DNA of 28,861 bases from CAYUAG01 sp046483025. Lineage in GTDB: Bacteria; Zhuqueibacterota; QNDG01; CAYUAG01. A model generated the notes under the pieces. It was not told the DNA's origin. It ran no database searches and saw nothing but the letters and a program-made list of their open reading frames with translations. Both the position numbers and the translations under genes were made by a program. Shown piece after piece: positions 1-8,436 of the stretch; position 1 is the stretch's first letter, and each line of letters begins with the position of its first letter. The stretch covers positions 1 through 28,861 of the forward strand of contig JAWODZ010000010.1 of NCBI GenBank assembly GCA_046483025.1, written 5' to 3'.

Positions 1-1
1 G

Positions 2-262
2 GCCATTGAACATGAAACCTATCCCAATGTTCTGGGAGTTCAGTTCCATCCCGAGTATGAGAAACTCTGGAATCCGGAAAAAACTTTTTATTTTACTCCT
101 TCCGATACAGTGAAAAAAAGCTTGCATTCCCTTCTGGAAGAAAATCCCCCCAGTCTCAGGTTTCACAAAAAGTTATGGTCCTGGTTTGAGGGGAATTTAA
201 TTGAGTATCATAAATTTAGAGGTAAAAATACAAAAGTCAGTGGTTCTCAACAATCAGAATAG
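2..262 (+). CDS. Class I glutamine amidotransferase-like hydrolase (peptidase C26 / PuuD-like), C-terminal part
   Basis: Only the last 86 codons are present; the gene enters from the left edge and ends at TAG. The frame carries the motif GVQFHPEYE near its start (residues 13-21 of the fragment), the catalytic His-Glu signature of class I glutamine amidotransferase domains, in the form typical of the gamma-glutamyl-gamma-aminobutyrate hydrolase (peptidase C26) family. These enzymes cleave gamma-glutamyl amide bonds using a Cys-His-Glu triad; the Cys would lie outside the window. About 65 residues follow the HPE motif, a longer and more polar tail than usual, rich in Lys, Trp and Phe and ending in a disordered-looking Ser/Gln stretch. 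The family call rests on one motif, so the substrate is open. Confidence 0.7.
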   Translation, partial: AIEHETYPNVLGVQFHPEYEKLWNPEKTFYFTPSDTVKKSLHSLLEENPPSLRFHKKLWSWFEGNLIEYHKFRGKNTKVSGSQQSE

Positions 263-263
263 T

Positions 264-295
264 GTATCGGTGAAACGGAGTATGGGAGTATCGGA
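264..295. repeat. Degenerate 8-bp tandem repeat, four units
   Basis: Four consecutive octamers read GTATCGGT, GAAACGGA, GTATGGGA and GTATCGGA (consensus GTATCGGA). The array starts one base after the stop codon of the upstream gene. Confidence 0.6.
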
Positions 296-336
296 GATAA
301 TCAATTTTTTAGTATAATAAATATAATAAAATATTT

Positions 337-354
337 CTCTCCCTTGAGGGAGAG
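337..354. repeat. CTCTCCC-ttga-GGGAGAG hairpin
   Basis: A perfect 7-bp inverted repeat with a 4-nt loop, followed by AGAGAGGGTG. It resembles the CCCTCTCCCTcaAGGGAGAG type of dispersed intergenic repeat found in many bacteria. No T-tract follows on either strand, so it is not called a terminator. Confidence 0.5.
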
Positions 355-499
355 ATAAAGAGAGGGTGTTAAGATAAGAGAAAAGAGGAAAGACAGAACA
401 GAACTTAAGAATGTGCGAAACAACAAATACCAGAAAACAGAAGTCAGAAATCAGGGTGTCGTCCAAAAAAGTTATAGTTTTCATACTAGTCACTCCGTA

Positions 500-682
500 T
501 TGTCATTCTGAACGACTGAAAGGAGTGAAGAATCTCACGCCACTAAGTAAAAAGGTTTGACGGGTTTTCTACTGATACAGTACGGTTCTTAGAAATTTAT
601 ATTCATTTCTATCAAAACTTGATTCTTTACAGCACCTTCAGTGGTATGAGATCCTTCGTCACTTCGTTCCTCAGGATGACAA
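500..682. repeat. MITE-like element with long terminal inverted repeats
   Basis: The two ends are imperfect inverted repeats of about 42 bp. The left arm (500-543) begins TTGTCATTCTGAAC and contains GTGAAGAATCTCA. The right arm (641-682) reads GAGATCCTTCGTCACTTCG and ends CAGGATGACAA; its reverse complement matches the left arm with small gaps (TTGTCATCCTGA, GTGACGAAGGATCTCA). The 97-bp core has no ORF. The arm sequence is the kind of dispersed 'GTCATTCTGAACGAAGTGAAGAATCT' palindrome that recurs in genomes of Bacteroidota and relatives (recalled, not searched). Confidence 0.65.
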
Positions 683-802
683 GTAAAAAAAGAGATTAGA
701 ATATAATAGTTCATAATGATCGGATAATTTTTGAATGATTATTAATTCCATTAAGTATGGTAACAAGTTATACCTGCCTGAAGTAAAGAATTAGCGTATA
801 GA

Positions 803-819
803 GGCAGTCCTTGACTGCC
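803..819. repeat. GGCAGTC-ctt-GACTGCC hairpin upstream of the esterase gene
   Basis: Perfect 7-bp stem with a 3-nt loop, 31 bp before the chosen ATG. It could be a 5'-UTR structure or another small dispersed palindrome; no T-tract follows. Confidence 0.45.
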
Positions 820-850
820 GGATAGCATGAAAAAAAGAAAGGATATAATC

Positions 851-2593
851 ATGAAAGTAAAATTTGCAGGTTTAATTAGTTTAGTGTTAATTCTAGGACT
901 GTTTGTAGTGTCCGGAATTTTCTCGCAGGAGAATTCCGGTGTAAGTTTCAGAATTTCATTTCCGCAAAAATCATATGATCAGTCCTTAGATGGACGATTA
1001 TTACTGCTCATCTCTACCAATGATGAGGCTGAACCCCGTTTCCAGATTCAGGACGGACCGGATACTCAATGTGCGTTTGGGATAGACGTGAATGGATTGA
1101 AACCGGGAGAATATGCAGTTATAGATAAAACCGTGTTCGGTTATCCGGTTTCCAGTCTTTCTCAAATACCTGCAGGAAAATATCAGGTACAGGCGTTAAT
1201 AAACCGTTACGAAATTTTTCACCGTTCAGACGGGCATATAGTAAAGCTTCCGCCAGATAAGGGTGAGGGGCAGCACTGGAATCGAAAACCGGGTAATCTG
1301 TACAGTACTGTTCGGACAATTTATCTGGATCCCGGGAAGGATGAAACTATCACCATTGAACTTGACCGGAAGATTCCTCCTATATCTGAACCGGAGGATA
1401 CTAAATACATCAAACATATTAAGATTAAAAGTAAGTTCCTTTCCGAATTCTGGGGCAGACCAATGTATCTGGGAGCACATGTTCTCCTGCCACATGATTT
1501 TGATGAGCATCCTGAAGCCCGTTTTCCTCTGGCAATTATGCATGGTCATTTTCATACTGATTTTCAGGGATTTCGCACATCTCCCCCGGATGCTGATCTT
1601 ACCCCGGATTACAGCAAACGGTTTCAGATAAAAGGATATAACAAAATCCAGCAGGAATATGCCTACAAATTCTATCAGGACTGGATAAGCCCTGATTATC
1701 CCCGCATGCTGATTATAGATATACAGCATGCTAATCCCTTTTATGATGATTCATATGCAGTTAACTCAGCCAATCTGGGACCGTACGGTGATGCCATAAC
1801 CTATGAATTGATACCTTACATAGAAAAGAAATTCCGCGGGATCGGTAAAGGATGGTCACGCTTCCTCTACGGCGGTTCAACCGGAGGCTGGGAAGCCCTG
1901 GCAGTGCAGATATTTTATCCGGAGGAATACAACGGTTGCTGGGCTGCCTGTCCTGATCCTATTGATTTCCGTGCTTATGGAGTTATTAATATTTATGAGG
2001 ATAAAAACGCCTATTTTCTTGACAGCAGGTGGAAACATACTCCCAGACCCGGGCATCGTGATTACCTGGGGAAAATCAATGCTACTCTGGAGGAGATGAA
2101 TCATCGGGAACTGGTATTAGGTACCCACTCCCGTTCCGGGTGTCAGTGGGATATCTGGCAGGCAGTGTTCAGTCCGGTGGGTGAGGATGGCTATCCCCGT
2201 CCCATTTGGGATAAAATGACCGGTGAAGTCGATCCGAAAATGGCTCAGTACTGGAGGGAAAATTACGATTTATGTTATATTTTGAAAAGAGACTGGAAGA
2301 CCCTGGGGCCAAAACTAAAGGGTAAAATTCACATTTACTGCGGGGACATGGATAACTACTACCTGAATAATGCGGTGTATCTTATGGAAGAATTTCTGGA
2401 AAGTACTACTGATCCATACTATGGGGGAGAAGTGGATTACGGAGATCGGGCAGAACACTGCTGGAACGGGGATCATGAACGACCGAATGCAATTTCCAGA
2501 CTGCGGTATCATCAGATGTTTGCTCCCCGGATTGTTGAAAGAATATTGAAAACTGCTCCTGCAGGTGCTGATACTGTCAGCTGGAGGTATTAA
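851..2593 (+). CDS. Secreted esterase-like alpha/beta hydrolase
   Basis: A 580-residue exported hydrolase. An in-frame ATG lies at 827, but the ATG at 851 is preferred because AAAGGA (838-843) sits 7 nt before it and the product then opens directly with a signal peptide (MKVKFAG, hydrophobic core, cleavage near FSQ). The C-terminal half has the esterase-D-like fold (PF00756 type): HGHFH around residue 231, the nucleophile elbow GGSTGG with Ser343, an acid candidate in CGDMDN (Asp499 or Asp501) and a His candidate in AEHCWNGDH (His536 or His542). The N-terminal ~190 residues form a separate beta-rich region. No T9SS sorting domain is present, so it is probably periplasmic or surface-released. 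Substrate unknown; ester bonds of a polysaccharide or siderophore would fit the family. It converges on typA with only 14 bp between stop codons. Confidence 0.75.
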   Translation: MKVKFAGLISLVLILGLFVVSGIFSQENSGVSFRISFPQKSYDQSLDGRLLLLISTNDEAEPRFQIQDGPDTQCAFGIDVNGLKPGEYAVIDKTVFGYPVSSLSQIPAGKYQVQALINRYEIFHRSDGHIVKLPPDKGEGQHWNRKPGNLYSTVRTIYLDPGKDETITIELDRKIPPISEPEDTKYIKHIKIKSKFLSEFWGRPMYLGAHVLLPHDFDEHPEARFPLAIMHGHFHTDFQGFRTSPPDADLTPDYSKRFQIKGYNKIQQEYAYKFYQDWISPDYPRMLIIDIQHANPFYDDSYAVNSANLGPYGDAITYELIPYIEKKFRGIGKGWSRFLYGGSTGGWEALAVQIFYPEEYNGCWAACPDPIDFRAYGVINIYEDKNAYFLDSRWKHTPRPGHRDYLGKINATLEEMNHRELVLGTHSRSGCQWDIWQAVFSPVGEDGYPRPIWDKMTGEVDPKMAQYWRENYDLCYILKRDWKTLGPKLKGKIHIYCGDMDNYYLNNAVYLMEEFLESTTDPYYGGEVDYGDRAEHCWNGDHERPNAISRLRYHQMFAPRIVERILKTAPAGADTVSWRY

Positions 2594-2607
2594 GTAGTGG
2601 AGTTGTT

Positions 2608-4440
2608 TTAAATGCAATGGTTACCATATTCATTAATCATTTCAGATTTCTTTTTCTTTTTCCTTTCATGCTCACTGAGTAATATTTTTCTTAAGCGGAT
2701 TGACTTGGGAGTTACTTCCACATTTTCATCTGATCCAATATATTCCATAGCTTGTTCCAGAGAAAACTTTATAGCCGGAGCTATTGACGCTTTGTCATCT
2801 GAACCTGCAGCACGCATATTAGATAATTTTTTGGTTTTGGTTACGTTTATTATAATATCATCATACCTTGTGTTTTCTCCTATCACCTGACCTGCGTATA
2901 TTTTTTCATTGGGCTCAATAAAAAAAGTACCCCTGTCTTGCAGTTTATCAATTGAATATGCCATAGATGTTCCTGTTTCCATAGCTATCAACACACCATT
3001 TCTTTTATTTTTCAGTTTTCCCTTCCAGGGCTCATATCCTTTAAGACGATTCGAAATAACTGCATCACCTCGGGTTGCTGTTAAAACAGGATTGGTAACT
3101 CCGACCAAACCTCTGGTTGGTATTTTAAATTCAAGATTTATTCTGTCATTCTTTGTCTCAATATTCAAAATATCTCCTTTGCGTTTATTAACGATCTCTA
3201 TTACTTTTCCGGAAAACTCCGGAGAAACATTAACGTGCAACAGTTCTATCGGTTCGTGCTTAAACCCATCAATTTCTTTAATAACCACCTTGGGCTGACT
3301 TAATTGCATTTCATACCCTTCTCTCCTCATCGTTTCTACCAAAACAGATAAATGAAGCGTGCCCCTGCCAAAAACCTGTAATTTATCAGGTGAGTCCGTT
3401 TCTTGAACCCTTAATGCCAGATTTCTCTCTGTTTCTTTAAATAATCTTTCTCTGAGATGCTTTGATGTCACATATTTACCTTCTTTACCAAAAAAAGGTG
3501 AGTTATTAATAGTAAAAAACATACTCATAGTAGGTTCATCTACAGCGATTGGTTCTAAAGGTTCAGGTTTTTCAAAATCAGCAATCGTATCTCCAATATC
3601 GAAGTGATCAAGTCCCATTATGGCTACTATTTCACCGGATTTAACTTCTTCTTTGGTTTTTTCTTTTCCCAGTCCTTCAAAAAGATAAAGTTCTTTAACT
3701 ACTGATTTATGTATTTGACCATTTCTCTGAACAACCGAAACCTGATCACCCATTTTAACGCTACCTCTATGTATTTTCCCTACAGCAATCCTACCTGTAT
3801 ATGACGAGTAATCCAATGAACTAATCTGTAATTGTAAGGTTCCTGGGTTGACTTTTGGAGGATTAAAATATTCAATAATAGTATCTAACAGATAGGTGAT
3901 ATCTGCAGTTGGTGTTTTCCAGTCGGCTCCCATCCATCCCACTTTTGAAGAACCATAAACAGTTGGGAAATTTAGTTGCTCTTCAGAGGCATCCAAAGAA
4001 AACATAAGTTCATAAACAAGATCATTCGTCTCTTCCGGATTACAGTTGCGTTTGTCTACTTTATTAATTACAACTATAGGTTTTAAACCCAGCTCTAATG
4101 CTTTTTGTAAAACAAAGCGTGTTTGCGGCATAGGTCCTTCAAAAGCATCAACAAGTAACAGCACTCCGTTTGCCATATTTAAGACCCGCTCTACTTCTCC
4201 TCCAAAATCTGAATGACCGGGTGTATCAATAATATTTATTTTGGTTTTTTTATATCGCACTGATACATTCTTAGATAAAATAGTTATTCCTCTTTCCCGT
4301 TCCTGATCATTTGAATCCAGAATTAAATCTTCTACTTCCTGATTATCTCTGAACAATTTCACCTGATGTAGAATTCTATCCACCATAGTTGTTTTTCCAT
4401 GATCAACATGTGCTATAATTGCAATATTTCTTATATCCAT
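2608..4440 (-). CDS. typA: Translational GTPase TypA/BipA
   Basis: A 610-residue ribosome-binding GTPase, the normal length for the family. It acts on the 70S ribosome and in 50S assembly, mainly under stress or cold. Visible motifs: G1 AHVDHGKTT (10-18), G2 RGITI, G3 DTPGHSDFGGEVERVL, G4 NKVDKRNCNPEE, then the EF-G-like domain II, and the TypA-specific region with EPIELLHVNV and RGLVGVTNPVLTATRGDAV before the C-terminal domain. The tail ends in a Lys-rich stretch (HERKKKKKS) and about ten more residues. The start is ATG with AAAAGGAA about 9 nt upstream. It follows the DEAD-box helicase gene on the same strand after 165 bp; both are RNA/ribosome maintenance genes with cold-stress links. Confidence 0.95.
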   Translation of the reverse strand: MDIRNIAIIAHVDHGKTTMVDRILHQVKLFRDNQEVEDLILDSNDQERERGITILSKNVSVRYKKTKINIIDTPGHSDFGGEVERVLNMANGVLLLVDAFEGPMPQTRFVLQKALELGLKPIVVINKVDKRNCNPEETNDLVYELMFSLDASEEQLNFPTVYGSSKVGWMGADWKTPTADITYLLDTIIEYFNPPKVNPGTLQLQISSLDYSSYTGRIAVGKIHRGSVKMGDQVSVVQRNGQIHKSVVKELYLFEGLGKEKTKEEVKSGEIVAIMGLDHFDIGDTIADFEKPEPLEPIAVDEPTMSMFFTINNSPFFGKEGKYVTSKHLRERLFKETERNLALRVQETDSPDKLQVFGRGTLHLSVLVETMRREGYEMQLSQPKVVIKEIDGFKHEPIELLHVNVSPEFSGKVIEIVNKRKGDILNIETKNDRINLEFKIPTRGLVGVTNPVLTATRGDAVISNRLKGYEPWKGKLKNKRNGVLIAMETGTSMAYSIDKLQDRGTFFIEPNEKIYAGQVIGENTRYDDIIINVTKTKKLSNMRAAGSDDKASIAPAIKFSLEQAMEYIGSDENVEVTPKSIRLRKILLSEHERKKKKKSEMINEYGNHCI

Positions 4441-4605
4441 ACATTAATTTCCTTTTTTATCAAATAATACTGTGCTAATACTGCGATTTTAAATTTATAA
4501 AACTCACCTTACATTCTGTTATATTCAACTAAATCAACTTTAAGACTTTTTGTATTTAGACAAAAAACAGCGGCATCAATGGCATTTCTTATATATATAC
4601 CATTT

Positions 4606-6198
4606 TTAGCTTTTTCTTTTCTTGGCATGGGCGATAAGTGGCTTCTGACCTTTTTTCTTAAAACTGATAACGATCTTTTCTGCTTTTTCAAAAGGCACAG
4701 TTATAAAAGAGAATTTCTCCATTATCTGGATATCACTGATATGGTTTGATTTAACTGAGACTCTGCTGGTAATAAGCTCAACAAGTTTTCTGGCATTAAT
4801 CTTGTCTTTCTTGCCAAGTGCAACAAATAGTCTTGTTTTACCTTGTTGGTCTAGTTGTTTCCCCTTTGCACCCACTTCTTTTATTTCACTATAGGTATCA
4901 GGGTTGATTTTTTCTTCAAAGCAATAGTTAAGTATAGCAGCTAATATTTCTGTCGGATTATTATCCTCAAGCATTTTCTTGGCCCAGCTATGATATTTCG
5001 TATCAATTTCATCTTCAAGAATAGCAGTCAGATCATCGTATATTTTTTTCTTTTTCGCTTTGATAATATCTTTGACTTTTGGTACTTTTGATTTTTTGAT
5101 ATCAGTCTTTGCGATTCGCTGTATGAACATCAGTCGTTTATATTCACTAGGAGTAATAAATGTAATAGCGGTGCCTTCATTTCCGGCTCTTCCTGTACGT
5201 CCAATTCGGTGAACATACGAATCCGGATCTTGGGGAAGTGAATAGTTAATAACGTGGGTAAGGTTGTTCACATCAATTCCACGTGCTGCAACATCTGTGG
5301 CTATAAGAATGTTGACCTTTTTTTTCTTAAATTTTTTCAGAGTATTTTCTCTTTGCGCTTGTGACATATCTCCATGAATAGCCTCTGCATCATATCCTCT
5401 GTCAATTAAACGGGAAGCGACAGAATCAACATCACTCTTTGTTCTGCAAAAAACCAAACCGTAAAAACCATTTTCAATATCAACTATTCTGCACAATACA
5501 TCAAATTTGTTGGAGGCTTTTACCTCAAAATATATTTGTTCCGTCAGATTGGTCGTTAGCGGTTCCTTTTTAACCTTTAGAAACTCAGAACCTTCTATGT
5601 AATTATGTGCAAGTGCCTTTATCCTTCCTGGCATGGTTGCAGAAAACAGGAGTGTTCTTTTGGCAGGATTTGTATGTTTCATTATTTTTTCTATGTCCTC
5701 GATGAATCCCATGTTCAGCATTTCATCTGCCTCATCAAGTATCAGGTGCTCAATTTTTGTAAGCTTCAGTGTTTTTCTGTTAAGATGGTCAATGATCCTG
5801 CCCGGAGTCCCAACCACAATATGCACACCTTTTTTCAATCTGCGTAACTGCTGATCAATAGCCTGACCACCATATATGGGTACTATGATGAGTTGCTTGT
5901 TTCCTTTAAGTGAATTAATTTCTTCTGATACCTGAATGGCCAATTCCCGGGTTGGAACCAGAATAAGTGCCTGAACTGTTTTGGAACTCGGGTCAATCAT
6001 TTCTATCAAGGGCAATCCAAATGCGGCAGTTTTACCTGTACCTGTTTGTGCCTGTGCTATAATATTTGTATCGTCTCGCAGCATTACAGGGATAGTCATG
6101 GCCTGAATTGCAGTTGGCTCTTCAAATCCTTTTTTATTAACTGCGGACAGCATTTTTGCCGAAAGTCCAAGGTCGTTAAATGTTTTTTTGTTTGTCAT
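4606..6198 (-). CDS. deaD: DEAD-box ATP-dependent RNA helicase with DbpA RNA-binding domain
   Basis: A 530-residue RNA helicase that unwinds RNA duplexes in ribosome assembly and mRNA turnover. The helicase core is complete: AQTGTGKT (50-57), PTRELA (82-87), TPGR (131-134), DEAD (155-158), SAT (186-188), the helicase-C motifs TDVAARGID (301-309) and HRIGRTGR (330-337). A helical linker follows. Residues ~455-528 (RLFVALGKKDKINARKL ... EKFSFITVPFEKAEKIV) match the DbpA/CsdA-type RNA-recognition fold (PF03880). The protein ends in a basic tail, HAKKRKS. It is shorter than E. coli DeaD and longer than DbpA, so the name deaD is by family rather than proven orthology. The ATG has no strong Shine-Dalgarno sequence. 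The 330-bp upstream region leaves room for its own promoter and a long leader. Confidence 0.93.
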   Translation of the reverse strand: MTNKKTFNDLGLSAKMLSAVNKKGFEEPTAIQAMTIPVMLRDDTNIIAQAQTGTGKTAAFGLPLIEMIDPSSKTVQALILVPTRELAIQVSEEINSLKGNKQLIIVPIYGGQAIDQQLRRLKKGVHIVVGTPGRIIDHLNRKTLKLTKIEHLILDEADEMLNMGFIEDIEKIMKHTNPAKRTLLFSATMPGRIKALAHNYIEGSEFLKVKKEPLTTNLTEQIYFEVKASNKFDVLCRIVDIENGFYGLVFCRTKSDVDSVASRLIDRGYDAEAIHGDMSQAQRENTLKKFKKKKVNILIATDVAARGIDVNNLTHVINYSLPQDPDSYVHRIGRTGRAGNEGTAITFITPSEYKRLMFIQRIAKTDIKKSKVPKVKDIIKAKKKKIYDDLTAILEDEIDTKYHSWAKKMLEDNNPTEILAAILNYCFEEKINPDTYSEIKEVGAKGKQLDQQGKTRLFVALGKKDKINARKLVELITSRVSVKSNHISDIQIMEKFSFITVPFEKAEKIVISFKKKGQKPLIAHAKKRKS

Positions 6199-6528
6199 GT
6201 ATTGTTCTTATCTTAATATAATCTATTTATTTAATCGAGCTTGACAATATACACTATTATCTGCAAAAAAGATATAAAAATATCTCTAAACGTCATAATA
6301 CTTATATTTTGTGAAAGGAATAATTAGGTCAGTTTTGATATTTTTCTCTTATTAAAGGCCCTTTTAGGTTTTGGAAATCGGCAGAGACGGTAGAAAAATT
6401 CCTGAACAAGTCATTACGAACGTCTGTTTATTGCCCAGTATATTTATACTGGATAATAAAATTTAAGCCGGTGATATATACACGGATCAACACACAGAAT
6501 AATAAGATTCATTAATTCCATCTGCCTT
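6199..6528. other. Intergenic region upstream of the helicase gene
   Basis: 330 bp without a gene on either strand. It should contain the leader and promoter of the minus-strand helicase gene and the 3' end of the ABC exporter transcript. I see an A/T hairpin AGATAT-aaaa-ATATCT at 6270-6285 and a stronger palindrome at 6435-6452, but no clean -35/-10 pair and no stem followed by a T-run. Confidence 0.5.
6435..6452. repeat. CCAGTAT-attt-ATACTGG palindrome
   Basis: Perfect 7-bp inverted repeat with a 4-nt centre, about 80 bp beyond the stop codon of the ABC permease gene. It could end or stabilise the exporter mRNA or be a protein-binding site. Neither strand has the T-run of an intrinsic terminator. 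Confidence 0.4.
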
Positions 6529-7311
6529 TTACAATCCTTTAACTCGCCATTTATTGTGGAATTTGCAGGAAACCAGAAAGAATACTGAAGAGAACAGAAT
6601 TAATATAATCAGACTTAGCCAGGAGGGAAAGAATGCGGTCTGCCCAAAAGCTGAGCGGATTACTGAGCTGGCATAGGATAATGGTGAGAGCGGTGCAATC
6701 CATTGAGCCCAGTGAGGCATTTGTTCAAACGGCAGAAATATACCGCTTACGAATAAGAGCGGGAGACGAACCAGGTTTGATAACAGCATGATATTAGAAG
6801 GACTGCTTGCCGGAGGTGCGGCCAGCAGTACCCCCAAAGAAGCAAAGCATAATCCGCTCAGTAAAATGCCGGCAGCAAGCAGAAGCAAACTATGGACTGA
6901 AACATCTGTGAGTATAAGTCCCAGCAGAATTGGGATCACAGACAGACAGGATCCGAAAACCAGACCACTTATTATATCTCCTGCCAGTATAGCACGCATA
7001 GACACTGGTGTGGAAATCAGACGCTCATAGGTGCGGGCGCGTCGTTCCCAGGGAGTGACCAAAGGGCCGATTGCACTGGCTGTGAACCATAAGGCCATGG
7101 CAACCATGCCCGGAACGATATTTTCAGCTGCAATCGAACGACCCATTTTAAATGATAGAAAGAAAAATACCGGGAATAAAACTCCAAAGATTAATACAGG
7201 CGGTTTCAGATAGTACAGGAGTATGTTTTTTTTCAAAATTACCAAGGTGCCGTGTAATTGCCTGCTCCGGGTTTGGGCTTTTTCTTTCTGTATATTCATT
7301 TTACATCTCAT
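6529..7311 (-). CDS. ABC-2 type exporter, membrane subunit
   Basis: A 260-residue integral membrane protein with about six hydrophobic segments (roughly 37-57, 67-85, 105-130, 138-165, 180-200 and 232-252), the layout of ABC-2 permeases of the DrrB/NodJ type. The conserved region between segments 2 and 3 (TPWERRARTYERLISTPVS) and the FVSGIFLPFEQMPHWAQWIAPLSPLSYASSVIR block before the last segment are typical of the family. Its ATG overlaps the TGA of the ATPase gene (ATGA), so translation is coupled, with GAGGG as ribosome-binding site inside the upstream gene; a second Met lies four residues in. It pairs with the ATPase to export an unknown substrate such as a lipid, drug or glycan. Substrate cannot be read from sequence. 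Confidence 0.85.
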   Translation of the reverse strand: MRCKMNIQKEKAQTRSRQLHGTLVILKKNILLYYLKPPVLIFGVLFPVFFFLSFKMGRSIAAENIVPGMVAMALWFTASAIGPLVTPWERRARTYERLISTPVSMRAILAGDIISGLVFGSCLSVIPILLGLILTDVSVHSLLLLAAGILLSGLCFASLGVLLAAPPASSPSNIMLLSNLVRLPLLFVSGIFLPFEQMPHWAQWIAPLSPLSYASSVIRSAFGQTAFFPSWLSLIILILFSSVFFLVSCKFHNKWRVKGL

Positions 7312-8240
7312 TCATTTCCCTCACTAGTAAAGTAAAGATATACATCTTCAAGTGTCGGCTTGCAGGTACTCATATGCATGATCTCTAATTTATTATTTTC
7401 AGCCAAATGGACAACTTCAGTTAATACCTTGCCCGGTGTTTTGGTGTATAATCTATAGGTCTTTTTTTCCAATTCTATTTGTAAGACAGATCTAAGAGCC
7501 TTGAGCTCATTATGGTCAGGATTTGTATATCTAAATCGTACTTCAACAAATTGACGAGAACTTATAGTTGATTTTAATTTCTCTGGAGTATCCACAGTAG
7601 CTATGCGACCTTTGTTGATTATTGCTATACGTGAACACATTTCACCGGCTTCGTCCATATTATGGGTGGTTAAAAACACTGTAAGTCCGTTGCGATTTAG
7701 ATCAGATATAATCTGACGTATCAGCCGGGCACTCTGAACATCGAGACCGCTGGTGGGCTCATCGAGAAACAATATGTCCGGACCGGTTACTAATGCTGCA
7801 CACAGCATAAGTCTTTGCCGGAGGCCTTTGGAAAGTTCCCGGGCTTTCTGTTTCTTTTTCTCCTTAAGATCCAAAAGGTCAAGCAGTCTTTCAGCTTCCT
7901 TGATTTTTTGATTTCTGGCAACCCCGTGTAATTCGGCCATGAGCATAATATTCTGCCAGACAGAAAGATCAAGATATACATTGGCTTCTTCAGGCACAAC
8001 TGAAAGATGTGCTCTGGAAAGCAGCGGTTCTTTGCGGATATCATGATCTTGTATAGCAGCTGTTCCATAGGTGGGTTCGATCACGCCGGTGAGCATGCGG
8101 ACAGTAGTGGTTTTCCCCGCTCCGTTTGGCCCCAGGAATCCAAAGACCTCACCCCGGTAAATTTTAAAATTTACATGATCTACTGCTTTTATTTTACCAA
8201 AAGTACGGGTTAGGTTTTGAACGTTAATAACAGTTTCCAA
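7308..8240 (-). CDS. ABC-2 type exporter, ATP-binding subunit
   Basis: A 310-residue ABC ATPase of the DrrA/CcmA-like group. Walker A is GPNGAGKT (37-44), the signature LSKGLRQRL (136-144), Walker B DILFLDEP (155-162) with the D-loop SGLD, and the H-loop TTHNMDE. The Q-loop position reads VVPEE, Glu instead of Gln, which occurs in this subgroup. The C-terminal ~90 residues are the accessory domain common in DrrA-like proteins. The start codon is TTG: AAGGAG lies 8 nt upstream, and the protein aligns from METVINVQNLTRTFG. It is the first gene of a two-gene exporter operon, its stop overlapping the permease start by 4 bp. The two outer-membrane protein genes lie 196 bp upstream on the same strand. 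Confidence 0.9.
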   Translation of the reverse strand: METVINVQNLTRTFGKIKAVDHVNFKIYRGEVFGFLGPNGAGKTTTVRMLTGVIEPTYGTAAIQDHDIRKEPLLSRAHLSVVPEEANVYLDLSVWQNIMLMAELHGVARNQKIKEAERLLDLLDLKEKKKQKARELSKGLRQRLMLCAALVTGPDILFLDEPTSGLDVQSARLIRQIISDLNRNGLTVFLTTHNMDEAGEMCSRIAIINKGRIATVDTPEKLKSTISSRQFVEVRFRYTNPDHNELKALRSVLQIELEKKTYRLYTKTPGKVLTEVVHLAENNKLEIMHMSTCKPTLEDVYLYFTSEGNE

Positions 8241-8436
8241 TTACGGTTCTCCTTAATTTGTATTCTAAAGGCTGTGCTTATCAATAAACCGTTTGAATAT
8301 AATTAGATGAAATATAATATTAATATCAAAAATATTGATCATTTCATATTATCCTATTTGACGCAAAAACTATAGAAATTAATGTTTGACATACGTCTAT
8401 TAACACTCTTCAGAATAAACGATTAAGATAACTTTA

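Larger units (their letters stand above)
263..850. other. Repeat-rich intergenic spacer
   Basis: No convincing gene is seen on either strand. The spacer holds, in order, a degenerate 8-bp tandem repeat, a short CTCTCCC/GGGAGAG hairpin, an A/G-rich stretch with runs such as cagaagtcagaaatcag, a 183-bp inverted-repeat element and a GGCAGTC/GACTGCC hairpin just before the esterase gene. Such repeats collect between genes and suggest an old insertion-prone site. Confidence 0.6.

Noticed and set aside
254..493. 79-residue minus-strand ORF in the first spacer
   Set aside because: Low-complexity hydrophobic product made from the antisense of repeat-like A/G-rich DNA, with no ribosome-binding site.
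1226..1729. 167-residue minus-strand ORF inside the esterase gene
   Set aside because: Antisense of a well-supported gene with motifs in the forward frame; product shows no family pattern.
4560..4605. Possible terminator after the helicase gene
   Set aside because: AATGGTA/TGCCATT forms a weak stem with a GU pair, and the T-run is some ten bases away.
4509..4691. Small minus-strand ORF overlapping the helicase 3' end
   Set aside because: It is another frame of the helicase tail plus the AT-rich spacer; the basic composition comes from the Lys-rich helicase end.
6241..6269. TTGACA as a plus-strand promoter
   Set aside because: No -10 box at 16-18 bp and no plus-strand gene downstream.
8386..8414. 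TTGACA as a promoter
   Set aside because: No -10 box at correct spacing and wrong orientation for all nearby genes.
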